From positions 930,001 to 994,000 of the forward strand of contig JACJZV010000001.1 in assembly GCA_020635395.1 (NCBI GenBank): a stretch of DNA of 64,000 nucleotides, in the 5' to 3' direction. The translations under genes and the position numbers were made by a program. This DNA is from Flavobacteriales bacterium (lineage in GTDB: Bacteria; Bacteroidota; Bacteroidia; NS11-12g; UBA9320). Positions 55,401-63,257 of this stretch are shown one piece after another (the first letter of the stretch is position 1; each line of letters begins with the position of its first letter). Under the pieces are notes generated by a model. The model made no database searches. It was not told the origin of the DNA and saw only the letters and a list, made by a program, of their open reading frames with translations.

Positions 55401-56196
55401 CCTCGTCGGTAAACAGATTTTTTTCATAAACGTATTGCCCTTTTGTATATTTCCAATTGTCTGCACCTTGAGCATAAAATCGGATGTAATCGCCGGCATC
55501 CATTTTATTATTTCCGTTATTATCAACCAATTCCACCGGAATTTCTCGTAAATCATCTGGTTTTTGATTGGCAATTATATCTGAAAGCATACCACCTTCA
55601 TTTGCATATAGTTTTAGGGTGTTGGCATCTATATTATTAAGGCTTAATCCGGCTTCGGTCAATTGCTCATAAGTGAGTTTGTAAATTCCTTCAGAAGTGG
55701 TTTTGAATTGATACCAATCGCCTTGATTTAGCAGGCTGGTATTGGCAAAACTAATTGCCTTATTCTGCTTGTGTGAAATTTTTGTAGAAAAGTCGTCAAT
55801 CAATTGAATTTCGAAAGAAACGAGTCTTTCAATAGCTCCTGTTGATGAAATTTGGTATGGAAAAATTTGAATGGAAAGGTGTGGCAACCCTTTTTGAAAT
55901 GTTACATATTGGGTCATCAATTTTTGATTTTGAATAAACTCAAAATCGAATGGAATTTCGTTGGTTACGGGTTCAAATCGTTGATTTGTGATTGAGGCAC
56001 GCTTAGTTTCATTTTCAATTCTAATCCGCTCAAAATAAAGGGGGTATGTAATTTTATTTTGGTTTTCATAAATGCATGATTGACATATAGTTGTTTTGTT
56101 TTGGTCTTCCCAATTTAGCGTTCTTACGTTAGATATTTGGGCATTAAGCCCAATAAAGACAAATAGAAACAATAAACTAAAAGCGATTTTTTTCAT
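52420..56196 (-). CDS. porU: T9SS sortase PorU (C25-family)
   Basis: A 1258-residue gingipain-type (C25) cysteine protease that cleaves C-terminal sorting domains of T9SS cargo at the cell surface and links cargo to lipopolysaccharide. Signal peptide: KKIAFSLLFLFVFIGLNA-Q. An N-terminal beta domain (~25-500) precedes the catalytic domain: IFGDGSYDYKA, VGRIPCRNAEQAKTAVDKI, LTFLGDDEDGNYHFNDC, FAYLGHGGGSGIAHERV with the catalytic His at 768, and LMITATCELSRYDDP with the catalytic Cys at 802. Ig-like domains follow, and a C-terminal domain resembling a sorting tail (LLNYPNPFTTSTAFHF, LAKGVYLYKVTI, QKMVILK), as PorU itself is known to retain. It is divergent from porP/gldJ. Confidence 0.95.
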   Translation of the reverse strand: MKKIAFSLLFLFVFIGLNAQISNVRTLNWEDQNKTTICQSCIYENQNKITYPLYFERIRIENETKRASITNQRFEPVTNEIPFDFEFIQNQKLMTQYVTFQKGLPHLSIQIFPYQISSTGAIERLVSFEIQLIDDFSTKISHKQNKAISFANTSLLNQGDWYQFKTTSEGIYKLTYEQLTEAGLSLNNIDANTLKLYANEGGMLSDIIANQKPDDLREIPVELVDNNGNNKMDAGDYIRFYAQGADNWKYTKGQYVYEKNLFTDEAFVYLTHGGLPSKKISQLASGQGNSFDTSLSFFYQLVHHEQEDENVLHSGRYWFGDAFNFDITKSFDHTFVGVETSLPGYFEHRFLGRSIQNVSSLRIDVNGSNTYSNSVSSVGGGYEDTFGRLLSGIGSFNLSSNQVNILYKYSLVGEGNGWIDYYTLAVPVSLGIKSPTTIAKCKEAANYNVVKFLFEAGNYQIWDVSDFYNPKFQETYNEGNSRVSIKSTSSAPIHFVLLEPNNEKSATFVAVVKNQNLHAIQSADFIIITNSVFLTEANRLADFHRTHYGQSTVVVNHKDIYNEFSAGKQDPVAIRNFLKMIYDRGQLASKPLNHVLIFGDGSYDYKAKVEPNTNFVPTFQSRDVLIPEESYCADEFYGILDDMEGWYDINLRMEDIDVAVGRIPCRNAEQAKTAVDKIIHYHDVSSHGDWVNRLTFLGDDEDGNYHFNDCEKATEKVNAQQPNYNIEKIYLDAYEQLSFGSGEKYPDVNLAVTKSFEKGNLVFAYLGHGGGSGIAHERVVTREEIKNWQNYDALALMITATCELSRYDDPEQDSPGELMLFNEHGGAIGLLTTMRSVLFGVNSEMSDKIWDKNILEYPDRTIGDIYITAKNNSGGSINQRNFALLADPAMQLAIPKYKVVTTSINDSIVGVQQIDTFKAFDKIKISGEIRDQNNQLVSDYTGEVYPTVFDKFIDYQTRGNDPKSITATFKMQNGVLYRGKITVDSGKFSFVFVVPKDISYNFGQGKISYFSSNGITTGTGFDTGIIVGGTSSVTATDTSGPEIHLFMNDESWVFGGTTNPSPTILVKIFDENGINTVGNGIGRDLTAILDAGTEFEKIINLNDFYETKLNSYQEGEIRYLLADIEPGRHTLKVRVWDVYNNSSEDYTEFVVAKDDKLTIDNLLNYPNPFTTSTAFHFDHNKAGQNLTVLVQITSISGRIVKSFHENIVASQSHFSNIVWDGNDEFGDPLAKGVYLYKVTIKTEDGQKAEAIQKMVILK

Positions 56197-56280
56197 TCAA
56201 TAAATCTATTAAAAATACTTACGACACACAATTTTAGAGTTTAAACAATAAAACGGCCACAAATATTGTTTTAAAAAATA

Positions 56281-56339
56281 ATTTTGACTTTTGTGCAACA
56301 ATTCATCGTCGTTGTGAATCATTGCAAAGAAGTCAAAAT
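56281..56339. repeat. 25-bp imperfect inverted repeat between porU and the porP-like gene
   Basis: Arms 56281-56305 and 56315-56339 match at 21 of 25 positions (outer 10 bp perfect; one mismatch is a G-T wobble if transcribed) around a 9-nt centre. It lies in the 208-bp region between the divergent porU and porP-like starts, just upstream of the latter's -33 element. It is not followed by a T run in either direction, so an operator or RNA structure is more likely than a terminator. Confidence 0.6.
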
Positions 56340-56360
56340 CAAAAAATTAGATTTTGAACT

Positions 56361-56391
56361 TTGGTTAGTTAATAAAATGGTTGTATTTTAG
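56361..56391 (+). promoter_or_regulatory. Promoter of the porP/sprF-gldJ operon
   Basis: TTG at 56361-56363 and TATTTTAG at 56384-56391 (one mismatch to TAnnTTTG), spaced 20 nt, the preferred distance. The start codon at 56405 lies 13 nt downstream. Confidence 0.45.
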
Positions 56392-56404
56392 CACGTTCTT
56401 AAAA

Positions 56405-57448
56405 ATGAAAATCACATTAAGTCAAAAAAGACAAAAAATGAAGACTCAGAGATTACTATATCGAGGCTTGGTGGCAGTGGCGTTGGGCCTTTTATTGTCT
56501 CCAAATGCAAAAGCTCAGGATCCTGAGTTTTCGCAGTTTTATGCAACTCCCGTTTATACAAATCCTGCCATGGCCGGAACCGGAACCTGCAATGGTGGGG
56601 GGCGTATGGTAATTAATTATAGAAACCAATGGCCAAGTTTGCCGGGCACTTTTCAAACCACGGTTGCCTCTTACGATCAACATTTTGAGAATGTAGGTGG
56701 TGGTTTTGGTGTGATATTGCTAAATGATGTGGCGGGCGAGGGTTTGCTTACCACCAATCAGGCTTCTTTTGTCTATTCTTACCTTTTAAGAGTAAGTAAA
56801 AAATTACACATGCGGTTTGGTTTAGAAGGGCAAATTATGCAACGAAACATTGATTGGTCTAAATTGAGATGGCCAGATCAGATTGATGCAACAAGAGGTT
56901 TTGTATTAAATACGCAAGAACCTCCACCAGTTAAGGGTATAACCTCTCCAAACTTCAATTTGGGATATTTGCTTTATACTGAAGGGTTTTATGCAGGTGT
57001 AGCAGTGCATAATGTTATTGAGCCGGTTCAATCTTTTTATGGGGATAATCAGGCCAAATTACCAAGAAGATACACCGCCCATTTGGGGTCGGTAATTCCA
57101 TTGGATAAAAGACCCATAAGTCGATCAGAAGTTACTTTTAGCCCCAATGCATTGTTTATGATGCAAGGACAATTTACCCAATTAAACTTTGGTTTTTATA
57201 TGAACAGAGGACCGCTGGTTTCTGGTTTGTGGTTCAGACAAACATTGGGAGAAGTGAAAAATTCGGACGCTTTGATGCTGTTAGTAGGCTTTAGAAAAGA
57301 AAAATTCAAATTTGGTTATAGTTTTGATTTGACAGTTGACTCAAAGAAAACAGCGGCCAAAGGTTCTCACGAAATAAGTGCAGCCATAGAGTGGTGTGCA
57401 AAACCACCAAGAAAAATATACAAACCATTGAGATGTCCTGACTTCTAA
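56405..57448 (+). CDS. PorP/SprF-family T9SS outer-membrane protein
   Basis: About 347 residues from ATG 56405; ATG 56438 (MKTQRLLYRGLVAVALGLLL) gives a more compact signal peptide and is equally possible. The mature start QDPEFSQFYATPVYTNPAMAG is the signature of the PorP/SprF family, beta-barrels that work with T9SS and with particular CHU_C cargo such as SprB. Continuing family blocks: NYRNQWPSLPGTFQTTVASYDQH, GGGFGVILLNDVAGEGLLTT, SFVYSYLLRVSKKLHMRFGLEGQI, and PNFNLGYLLYTEGFYAGVAVHNV. It precedes gldJ by 76 nt and likely shares its transcript. Many genomes have several PorP/SprF paralogues, so no exact symbol is assigned. Confidence 0.92.
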   Translation: MKITLSQKRQKMKTQRLLYRGLVAVALGLLLSPNAKAQDPEFSQFYATPVYTNPAMAGTGTCNGGGRMVINYRNQWPSLPGTFQTTVASYDQHFENVGGGFGVILLNDVAGEGLLTTNQASFVYSYLLRVSKKLHMRFGLEGQIMQRNIDWSKLRWPDQIDATRGFVLNTQEPPPVKGITSPNFNLGYLLYTEGFYAGVAVHNVIEPVQSFYGDNQAKLPRRYTAHLGSVIPLDKRPISRSEVTFSPNALFMMQGQFTQLNFGFYMNRGPLVSGLWFRQTLGEVKNSDALMLLVGFRKEKFKFGYSFDLTVDSKKTAAKGSHEISAAIEWCAKPPRKIYKPLRCPDF

Positions 57449-57524
57449 ATAAAAATTAGAAAATTAGACAATAAAAAAGTACAATTGCAGTTTAATTGAA
57501 AGAGTATTTGAATTAACAAATAAT

Positions 57525-58949
57525 ATGAAACGTAAAGGTTTAGTTTTATTATTAGCAGCCGGATTGGCTATGTCGCAAACCTCCTGCAAAAAGGAGCGTT
57601 CTGCTGCCACAGGGTGGAAGTATAACGATGCTAAGTGGGGCGGAATTGAGCGTTATGACTATGCAGGTCAGGAAACAGGTCCTGGTTTGGTTTTCGTAAA
57701 AGGTGGTCAATTTACTATGGGTTCTTCCGAGCAAGATGTGTTGTATGACTACAACAACATTGAGACCAAGGTTACGGTAAGCTCCTTTTATATGGACGAG
57801 GCTGAGGTGAGTAATCACAACTATTTGGAGTATCTTCTTTGGATGAAAAGAACATTCTACGATGGTCAACCTGAGGTGTTTTTTTCTGCTTTGCCAGACA
57901 CTAATTGCTGGAGAGAAAAGCTAAGTTATAACGAGCCGTTTGTTACAGAATATTTGCGACACCCTGCTTTTAGAGATTATCCTGTTGTGGGTGTAAATTG
58001 GTTGCAAGCCACAGACTATGCCAAATGGAGAACGGATAGGGTAAACGAAATGATTCTTATTAGAGAAGGCATTATGGTTCCAAACTTTGATGCTCAAGTG
58101 GACGAGAATAACTTTAATAGCGATGCTTACCTTGCCGGTCAGTATGATGGTGAAGACGGAAAGCACATGGTTAAAGACATCATGGATAAAAAAGGAACTC
58201 GTCGAGTGAAAATGGAAGACGGAATTCTTTTGCCACCATACAGACTTCCAACAGAAGCCGAATGGGAGTATGCAGCATTGGCACATATTGGTAATTCAGA
58301 ACTGGAGAACACAAACTATCAAAATATCTATAGCTGGGGTGGTTTGACAGTTCGTCATCATGGCGGTAAAGAAATAGATAGAGGATATATCAATGCCAAC
58401 TTCAGAAGAGGCGATGGTGATATGGCTGGTATTGCCTCCAGAATGAATGATGGAGCAATTTATACTACAGAAGTAAAGGCATATTGGCCCAACGACTTTG
58501 GTTTGTATAACATGAGCGGAAACGTGAGTGAGTGGACAATGGATGTGTATCGTACCTTATCTCCCGAAGATAAATCAGACGTAAACCCATACAGAGGAAA
58601 CGTATTTATGGATCCAGAGAAAGATCAGTATGGCGACCTTGTTGATAAAGATGATCGGGGTAGATTGGTTTCTAAACCAGTTGAGGACGAAGATGTTCAA
58701 TACAGAAGAAATTATCAAAAATCGGATAACCGAGGTTTTTTGGATGAGGAGACATACAACAATGATGAACAAATGTATGTTTACGGAGTGTCTTCATTGG
58801 TAGATAATCAAGCTCGGGTATATAAAGGGGGTTCATGGAATGATAGAGCCTACTGGATTACTCCAGGAACAAGAAGATTTTTGGATGAAAATCTTTCAAA
58901 CTCAACTATTGGTTTTAGATGTGTAATGCACAGAATTGGATCAATGTAA
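57525..58949 (+). CDS. gldJ: Gliding-motility lipoprotein GldJ
   Basis: A 474-residue lipoprotein with a lipobox around Cys21 (AMSQTSCKKE) and a formylglycine-generating-enzyme-like (SUMF1) fold. Motifs: GLVFVKGGQFTMGSSEQD, FYMDEAEVSNHNYLEYLLW, LPDTNCWREKL, LRHPAFRDYPVVGVNWLQAT, KWRTDRVNEMI, LLPPYRLPTEAEWEYAALA, FGLYNMSGNVSEWTMDVYR, RVYKGGSWNDRAYW and GFRCVM. The segment linking HPAF-DYPVVGV, KWRTDRVN and LPTEAEWEYAA points to GldJ rather than GldK/PorK. GldJ is needed for gliding and stabilises GldK and other T9SS components. porU-porV-gldJ adjacency is conserved in F. johnsoniae. It ends with a strong terminator. Confidence 0.9.
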   Translation: MKRKGLVLLLAAGLAMSQTSCKKERSAATGWKYNDAKWGGIERYDYAGQETGPGLVFVKGGQFTMGSSEQDVLYDYNNIETKVTVSSFYMDEAEVSNHNYLEYLLWMKRTFYDGQPEVFFSALPDTNCWREKLSYNEPFVTEYLRHPAFRDYPVVGVNWLQATDYAKWRTDRVNEMILIREGIMVPNFDAQVDENNFNSDAYLAGQYDGEDGKHMVKDIMDKKGTRRVKMEDGILLPPYRLPTEAEWEYAALAHIGNSELENTNYQNIYSWGGLTVRHHGGKEIDRGYINANFRRGDGDMAGIASRMNDGAIYTTEVKAYWPNDFGLYNMSGNVSEWTMDVYRTLSPEDKSDVNPYRGNVFMDPEKDQYGDLVDKDDRGRLVSKPVEDEDVQYRRNYQKSDNRGFLDEETYNNDEQMYVYGVSSLVDNQARVYKGGSWNDRAYWITPGTRRFLDENLSNSTIGFRCVMHRIGSM

Positions 58950-58967
58950 GATTTTTGAATATTCAAT

Positions 58968-58998
58968 GAAAAAAGCCGTTCAAAAAGGACGGCTTTTT
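58968..58998 (+). terminator. Rho-independent terminator after gldJ
   Basis: A 7-bp GC-rich stem (GCCGTTC with GGACGGC, 58974-58980 and 58986-58992), extended by A6/T6 flanks, with a 5-nt loop and a T run. Confidence 0.8.
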
Positions 58999-59070
58999 TT
59001 ATTTATGCAATTTTCTATTTCACTTTACCATCATTTTAAAATCAAAACAAGCGGCTTAATTCATTTTGAA

Positions 59071-59078
59071 TAAATTTG
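59071..59078 (+). promoter_or_regulatory. Bacteroidota -7 promoter element
   Basis: TAAATTTG, 52 nt before ATG 59131 and 7 nt before an in-frame ATG at 59086. Confidence 0.45.
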
Positions 59079-59130
59079 CTGCAATATGGCCAGTGATAAT
59101 CCGTTGGCATTAAAAACATTAAAACGAATA

Positions 59131-61026
59131 ATGCATCTAAAAAAGTTAATAATACCCATATTCATATTGAGCAATGTTTATGTATCAGCTCAAGTTGGTT
59201 TAAAGCCTCTTTTGTCAAACCCGACAATACAAAATTACCTTAATCAAAACCCTGACTATATCTGGAATCAATCAAAGAAACACAACAAATGGGGGACACC
59301 CGACACGTTGCAAATACCATTTTTTGAAGATTTTACATCAACATTAATTTATCCCGACTCGTCAAAATGGCAAAACAATTATGTCTATATAAACCGCGAT
59401 TTTGCCATAAATCCACCGAGTTATGGCGTGGCAACGTTTGATTACTTGAATCAAAATGGACTTCCGTATTCATCCATAGAAAAAGAAACCGTGGATTATG
59501 GAGACACCTTAACCTCGCAGTTTATCAATTTGAAAGACTCAAATGGTATATCCTATCTTATATCTGATTCTTTTTACCTGAGTTTCTTTTATCAACCCCG
59601 CGGAAGAGGTGATTTCATAACGAGTGAAGATTCGTTAAAACTTTTGTTTAAGGACGCCGATGGCAATTGGGTAAAGGTTTGGGGTGTAAATGGAGGCTCC
59701 AATTATGATTTCAAACAAGTGCTTATTCCACTCAAAAATGCAAAATACTTGCACGAAACTTTTCAGTTTATGTTCGTTAATTTAACCCATCGTTGGGGCA
59801 ACAACAACCATTGGCATTTGGATTATATTTATCTAAATAAAAATAGGTCGGTTAATGATAGAAACTATCGCGACTATGCTATTCAAAGTCCGCCAACATC
59901 GTTGTTAAAGCACTATTATTCTATGCCTTACGATCATTTTTTGGCCGATAAAAGCGAAGCCGCAGATTCGTTTTATTTTACTGTTTCCAATATGCAGGGC
60001 AGTGTTATAAATGCTCAGGTACGATATGTGGAAACCAATATGGGAAATGTGCTAAAGGAAACACAATTTGTGGATAATGCGGCCAATGTTCCGGCCAATG
60101 GCTGGAGCCTGCGAAAAGTTCCGGGCTATGATTTCTCCAATTTAAATGGTTACCCGGTGGTTATCGGTCGCAACTATATGATTCGCGAATCTGGTATCAC
60201 AAATCCGGTGTTGTTTCAAACCAATGATACCCTAACGCAGCAATTCGCATTCACTCGACATTATGCCTACGATGACGGAACTGCCGAAAGTGGTTTTGGA
60301 TTTAATGATTTGAAAAATGCCGAAGGCGAAATAGTAGTGGAGTTTGACTTGAAAAAAGCCGACAGTTTGCAAGCGGTAGATATACTGCTTACCTACAACA
60401 CCGCAGATGTGAGCAATCAACGATTTGATTTTAGAGTATATGGTGACATTGCTCTAAATGGTGGCACCGATAATTTGCTTTTCGAGCGGCGGTATTCAGT
60501 CTCCACTATCTACAAAAATTCAGACGCACGAAACTTTTACACGATATCATTAGACACACCTATCTACCTGCCAGCAGGAAAGTTCTACGTCGGTTGGAGC
60601 CAAGATAGAAATTATAATCTTACGGTGGGTTTTGACAAAAACAATGGCTATTTGAAGGATGCCAATAAAATGAATGATAAAATTTATTTTAATGTGGGCG
60701 ATGGATGGGTTAAAAACAACAATCCGGCTCTTGTTGGGGCCCCGATGATAAGACCAATTGTTGGGCAATCAAATCCGTGGTTGGCTTCTGTGGAAGGCAA
60801 CAAAACGCATACGCTAAAATGCTATCCCAATCCGGCCACCGATGAGCTATTTTTTAATGAAACAGTTGAGAAGGCCATTATTACCGATATACTTGGTAAT
60901 ATTGTTTTAGAACAAAATATTGAAAATAATTCATTGATAATAAGTCAGTTAAATTCCGGAATTTATTTTGTTTCGGTATTAAGCAAACAAAATGAATGGT
61001 TAACTGCTAAGGTAATAAAATTATAA
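59131..61026 (+). CDS. T9SS type A sorting domain-containing secreted protein
   Basis: About 631 residues from ATG 59131, which starts a normal signal peptide (MHLKKLIIPIFILSNVYVSA-Q); ATG 59086 adds 15 residues and sits only 7 nt from the -7 element. The mature region has FFEDFTSTLIYPDSSKWQN near 70-88, then a jelly-roll-like block (SFYLSFFYQPRGRGDF, LLFKDADGNWVKVWGVNGG, FQFMFVNLTHRWGNNNHW) that resembles carbohydrate-binding/MAM-like folds common in T9SS cargo. The tail is LKCYPNPATDELFF followed by ITDILGNIVLEQ and LNSGIYFVSVLS. A rhodanese gene follows after 12 nt, so it may be co-transcribed with the electron-transfer genes. Ligand unknown. Confidence 0.8.
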   Translation: MHLKKLIIPIFILSNVYVSAQVGLKPLLSNPTIQNYLNQNPDYIWNQSKKHNKWGTPDTLQIPFFEDFTSTLIYPDSSKWQNNYVYINRDFAINPPSYGVATFDYLNQNGLPYSSIEKETVDYGDTLTSQFINLKDSNGISYLISDSFYLSFFYQPRGRGDFITSEDSLKLLFKDADGNWVKVWGVNGGSNYDFKQVLIPLKNAKYLHETFQFMFVNLTHRWGNNNHWHLDYIYLNKNRSVNDRNYRDYAIQSPPTSLLKHYYSMPYDHFLADKSEAADSFYFTVSNMQGSVINAQVRYVETNMGNVLKETQFVDNAANVPANGWSLRKVPGYDFSNLNGYPVVIGRNYMIRESGITNPVLFQTNDTLTQQFAFTRHYAYDDGTAESGFGFNDLKNAEGEIVVEFDLKKADSLQAVDILLTYNTADVSNQRFDFRVYGDIALNGGTDNLLFERRYSVSTIYKNSDARNFYTISLDTPIYLPAGKFYVGWSQDRNYNLTVGFDKNNGYLKDANKMNDKIYFNVGDGWVKNNNPALVGAPMIRPIVGQSNPWLASVEGNKTHTLKCYPNPATDELFFNETVEKAIITDILGNIVLEQNIENNSLIISQLNSGIYFVSVLSKQNEWLTAKVIKL

Positions 61027-61038
61027 ATAGTTATTAAA

Positions 61039-61344
61039 ATGACAGGAGATATCAGTGTTGTAGAACTTAAACAACGAATGGACGCAGGCGAAAAATTGAA
61101 TATTATTGATGTTCGGGAGCCTTGGGAGTATGAAGAATTTAACATCAATGGCCGTTTGATACCACTTGGCGAGTTGCAAGGCAAGGTTGACGATTTGGAA
61201 GATTTGAAAGACCAAGAAATAATCGTGCATTGTAAATCGGGTGGCAGAAGTGCCGCTGCCGTTGATTTTTTGACCCGTCAAGGATTTAAAAATGTCCGCA
61301 ACCTGAGCGGTGGAATGATGTCTTGGATGATATCTAACATGTAA
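61039..61344 (+). CDS. Single-domain rhodanese-like sulfurtransferase
   Basis: A 101-residue cytosolic protein with the rhodanese fold: IIDVREPWEYEEFNINGRLIP, IIVHCKSGGRSAAAVDFL with the active Cys65 and loop ending at Arg70, and NLSGGMMSW at the end. It would carry a persulfide for sulfur transfer or cyanide/thiosulfate metabolism. It overlaps nothing and ends 1 nt before the multihaem cytochrome start, so the two are almost certainly co-translated. Confidence 0.93.
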   Translation: MTGDISVVELKQRMDAGEKLNIIDVREPWEYEEFNINGRLIPLGELQGKVDDLEDLKDQEIIVHCKSGGRSAAAVDFLTRQGFKNVRNLSGGMMSWMISNM

Positions 61345-61345
61345 G

Positions 61346-63226
61346 ATGCCCATAAGAAGAGGTTGGCTGGCATTCGGTTTGTTTTTGGCTTCGATGCCTT
61401 TGATGCTTTGGCATTGCAATAGCCACACCGCTTCAGAACAATATCTAAATTTAAGCGACTCAGCCCATTACGTTGGAATGGAGGTTTGTGCTACTTGTCA
61501 TGCAGACAAAGCTCAAACATTTGTTCATACCGGAATGGGCTTGAGTTTTGATACCGTTTCCAAACAAAAAAGTAGTGCTCGGCTAACCAGTCATCATGTT
61601 TTATACGATAGTTTTCAGAACTATTTTTATTACCCTTATTGGCGAGGTGATAGACTTTTTATCAAAGAATTTAGACTAAACGGAAAAGATACCACCTATC
61701 AAAGAACGGAGGAGATTTCATACATTATTGGCTCTGGGCAACATACCAATAGTCACCTGATAAAAAAGGGAAATTACGTTGTTCAGGCTCCTTTTACGTG
61801 GTATGCACAAAAACAAAAACTCGATTTTCCCCCAGGTTTTGAGAATGGGCACAACTCCAGATTTAGCAGGGTAATAGACGAAGAATGTATGACTTGTCAC
61901 AACAGTTTGCCATCTTTCAAACCCAACTCCACACGCGAGTTTATGGATATACCCAAAGGTATCGGTTGCGAGCGTTGCCATGGGCCAGGTAGTTTTCATG
62001 TTGATTTTCGGAGAAATGGAAATATACCAAACGGAGATATTGATTATACCATCGTTAACCCTTCTAAGCTTAGTTTGGACAGGCAAATTGACGTTTGCCA
62101 GCGATGCCACTTGCAGGGAAATAATGTGTTGAAACCTCAAAAGCGGTTTTCTGATTTTAGGCCGGGCATGGTGTTGAGCGATATTTTCGAGGTTTATCTG
62201 CCTCAATATGAGGACGATGAACAGCTTTTTAATATGGCTAATCATGCAGATAGAATGCAAAATTCTGCATGTTTCAAAAAGAGTAAAAATTTGACGTGTA
62301 TTACCTGCCACAACCCACATATCAGCGTAAAACAAACAAATGCCAATCACTTTATTTCTATTTGCGAGGGTTGCCACACATCAAAAAATACGTGTACGGA
62401 ACAACTCAAAATTAGAACATTAAAAGGAGATGATTGCATCGTTTGTCACATGCCGGCATCCGGTTCTGCCGATATTCCGCACGTGTCGGTTCACGACCAC
62501 AAAATTGCCATACACAATAAAATTCAAGAGCCGAAGCCTGCCCAAAATCCGGTTGGGTTATATTGTGTAAACAATCAAAATCCGGATGCGGAATCATTAA
62601 TAAAAGCATATTTGACCTATTACGAAAAGTTTGAACCAAACACTGTTTATCAGAAAAAAGCGGAAGAATTGTTGAGCCGCAATGAGGTACCCGAATTGCA
62701 GATTCATTTATTATACCAAAAAGGTAAGTGGGGTGAATTGGTAGAATACGCAAATAATAACAAAATAGAGCAGCCTGCCGGCGTGACTTGTTATAGAATT
62801 GGGGTGGCCAACTCAAAAGTTGGAAATTATAAAAGAGCTGTAGAATGGCTTCAATTGGCAGTATTAAAACAACCGGATTATTTTGAATACAAAAGCGATT
62901 TGGGCTCTAATCTGATAAAAATCAATCATTTTTCAGAAGCAGAAAAGATATTGTTGGAGGCATACAAACAGTTTGAGGAATATAATCCAACACTCAATAA
63001 TCTTGGATTTTTATACATCAATCTGGCTCAATTTAAAAAGGCTCAGGCCTATTTAGAAAAGTCGTTATTAATTGATAATGATAATATTATAGGTATTGAA
63101 AATATGATTTTGCTTTATTCTCAACAAAATAACAGGGAGCAAGAAATAGCATATATAAACCGATTGCTAATGCTAAAACCCAATCATGCAGCTGCCAAAC
63201 AACGTTTGGCCGAATTGAGAAGATAA
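61346..63226 (+). CDS. Seven-haem c-type cytochrome with C-terminal TPR repeats
   Basis: A 626-residue protein with an N-terminal hydrophobic leader (WLAFGLFLASMPLMLWHC); the Cys at 24 may be a lipidation site. Seven CxxCH motifs with haem cysteines at 48/51, 181/184, 208/211, 251/254, 318/321, 340/343 and 364/367 place it in the multihaem cytochrome group. After residue ~430 come four to five TPR-like helices, with GKWGELVEYANNN, YKRAVEWLQLAVLKQPDYFEYKSDLG, HFSEAEKILLEAYKQFEEYNPTLNNLGFLYINLAQFKKAQ-type repeats abbreviated here to their key positions at about 480-625. The haem half could transfer electrons in the periplasm and the TPR half bind a partner. It sits between a rhodanese and a ferredoxin gene. 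The substrate is unknown. Confidence 0.9.
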   Translation: MPIRRGWLAFGLFLASMPLMLWHCNSHTASEQYLNLSDSAHYVGMEVCATCHADKAQTFVHTGMGLSFDTVSKQKSSARLTSHHVLYDSFQNYFYYPYWRGDRLFIKEFRLNGKDTTYQRTEEISYIIGSGQHTNSHLIKKGNYVVQAPFTWYAQKQKLDFPPGFENGHNSRFSRVIDEECMTCHNSLPSFKPNSTREFMDIPKGIGCERCHGPGSFHVDFRRNGNIPNGDIDYTIVNPSKLSLDRQIDVCQRCHLQGNNVLKPQKRFSDFRPGMVLSDIFEVYLPQYEDDEQLFNMANHADRMQNSACFKKSKNLTCITCHNPHISVKQTNANHFISICEGCHTSKNTCTEQLKIRTLKGDDCIVCHMPASGSADIPHVSVHDHKIAIHNKIQEPKPAQNPVGLYCVNNQNPDAESLIKAYLTYYEKFEPNTVYQKKAEELLSRNEVPELQIHLLYQKGKWGELVEYANNNKIEQPAGVTCYRIGVANSKVGNYKRAVEWLQLAVLKQPDYFEYKSDLGSNLIKINHFSEAEKILLEAYKQFEEYNPTLNNLGFLYINLAQFKKAQAYLEKSLLIDNDNIIGIENMILLYSQQNNREQEIAYINRLLMLKPNHAAAKQRLAELRR

Positions 63227-63229
63227 CAA

Positions 63230-63237
63230 TATCTTTG
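63230..63237 (+). promoter_or_regulatory. Bacteroidota promoter before the ferredoxin gene
   Basis: TATCTTTG, 20 nt before ATG 63258, with TTG at 63205-63207 spaced 22 nt. The ferredoxin and peptidase genes can therefore be transcribed apart from the cytochrome. Confidence 0.5.
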
Positions 63238-63257
63238 CACAAAACTTTACAAAGCAG

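Noticed and set aside
57525..58949. GldK/PorK instead of GldJ
   Set aside because: The order and wording of the HPAF-DYPVVGV, KWRTDRVN and LPTEAEWEYAA blocks fit GldJ, and the adjacency to porU-porV agrees.
61718..62377. A 219-codon open frame on the minus strand under the multihaem cytochrome
   Set aside because: It runs antisense to seven intact CxxCH motifs and has no signal peptide, domain or promoter element.
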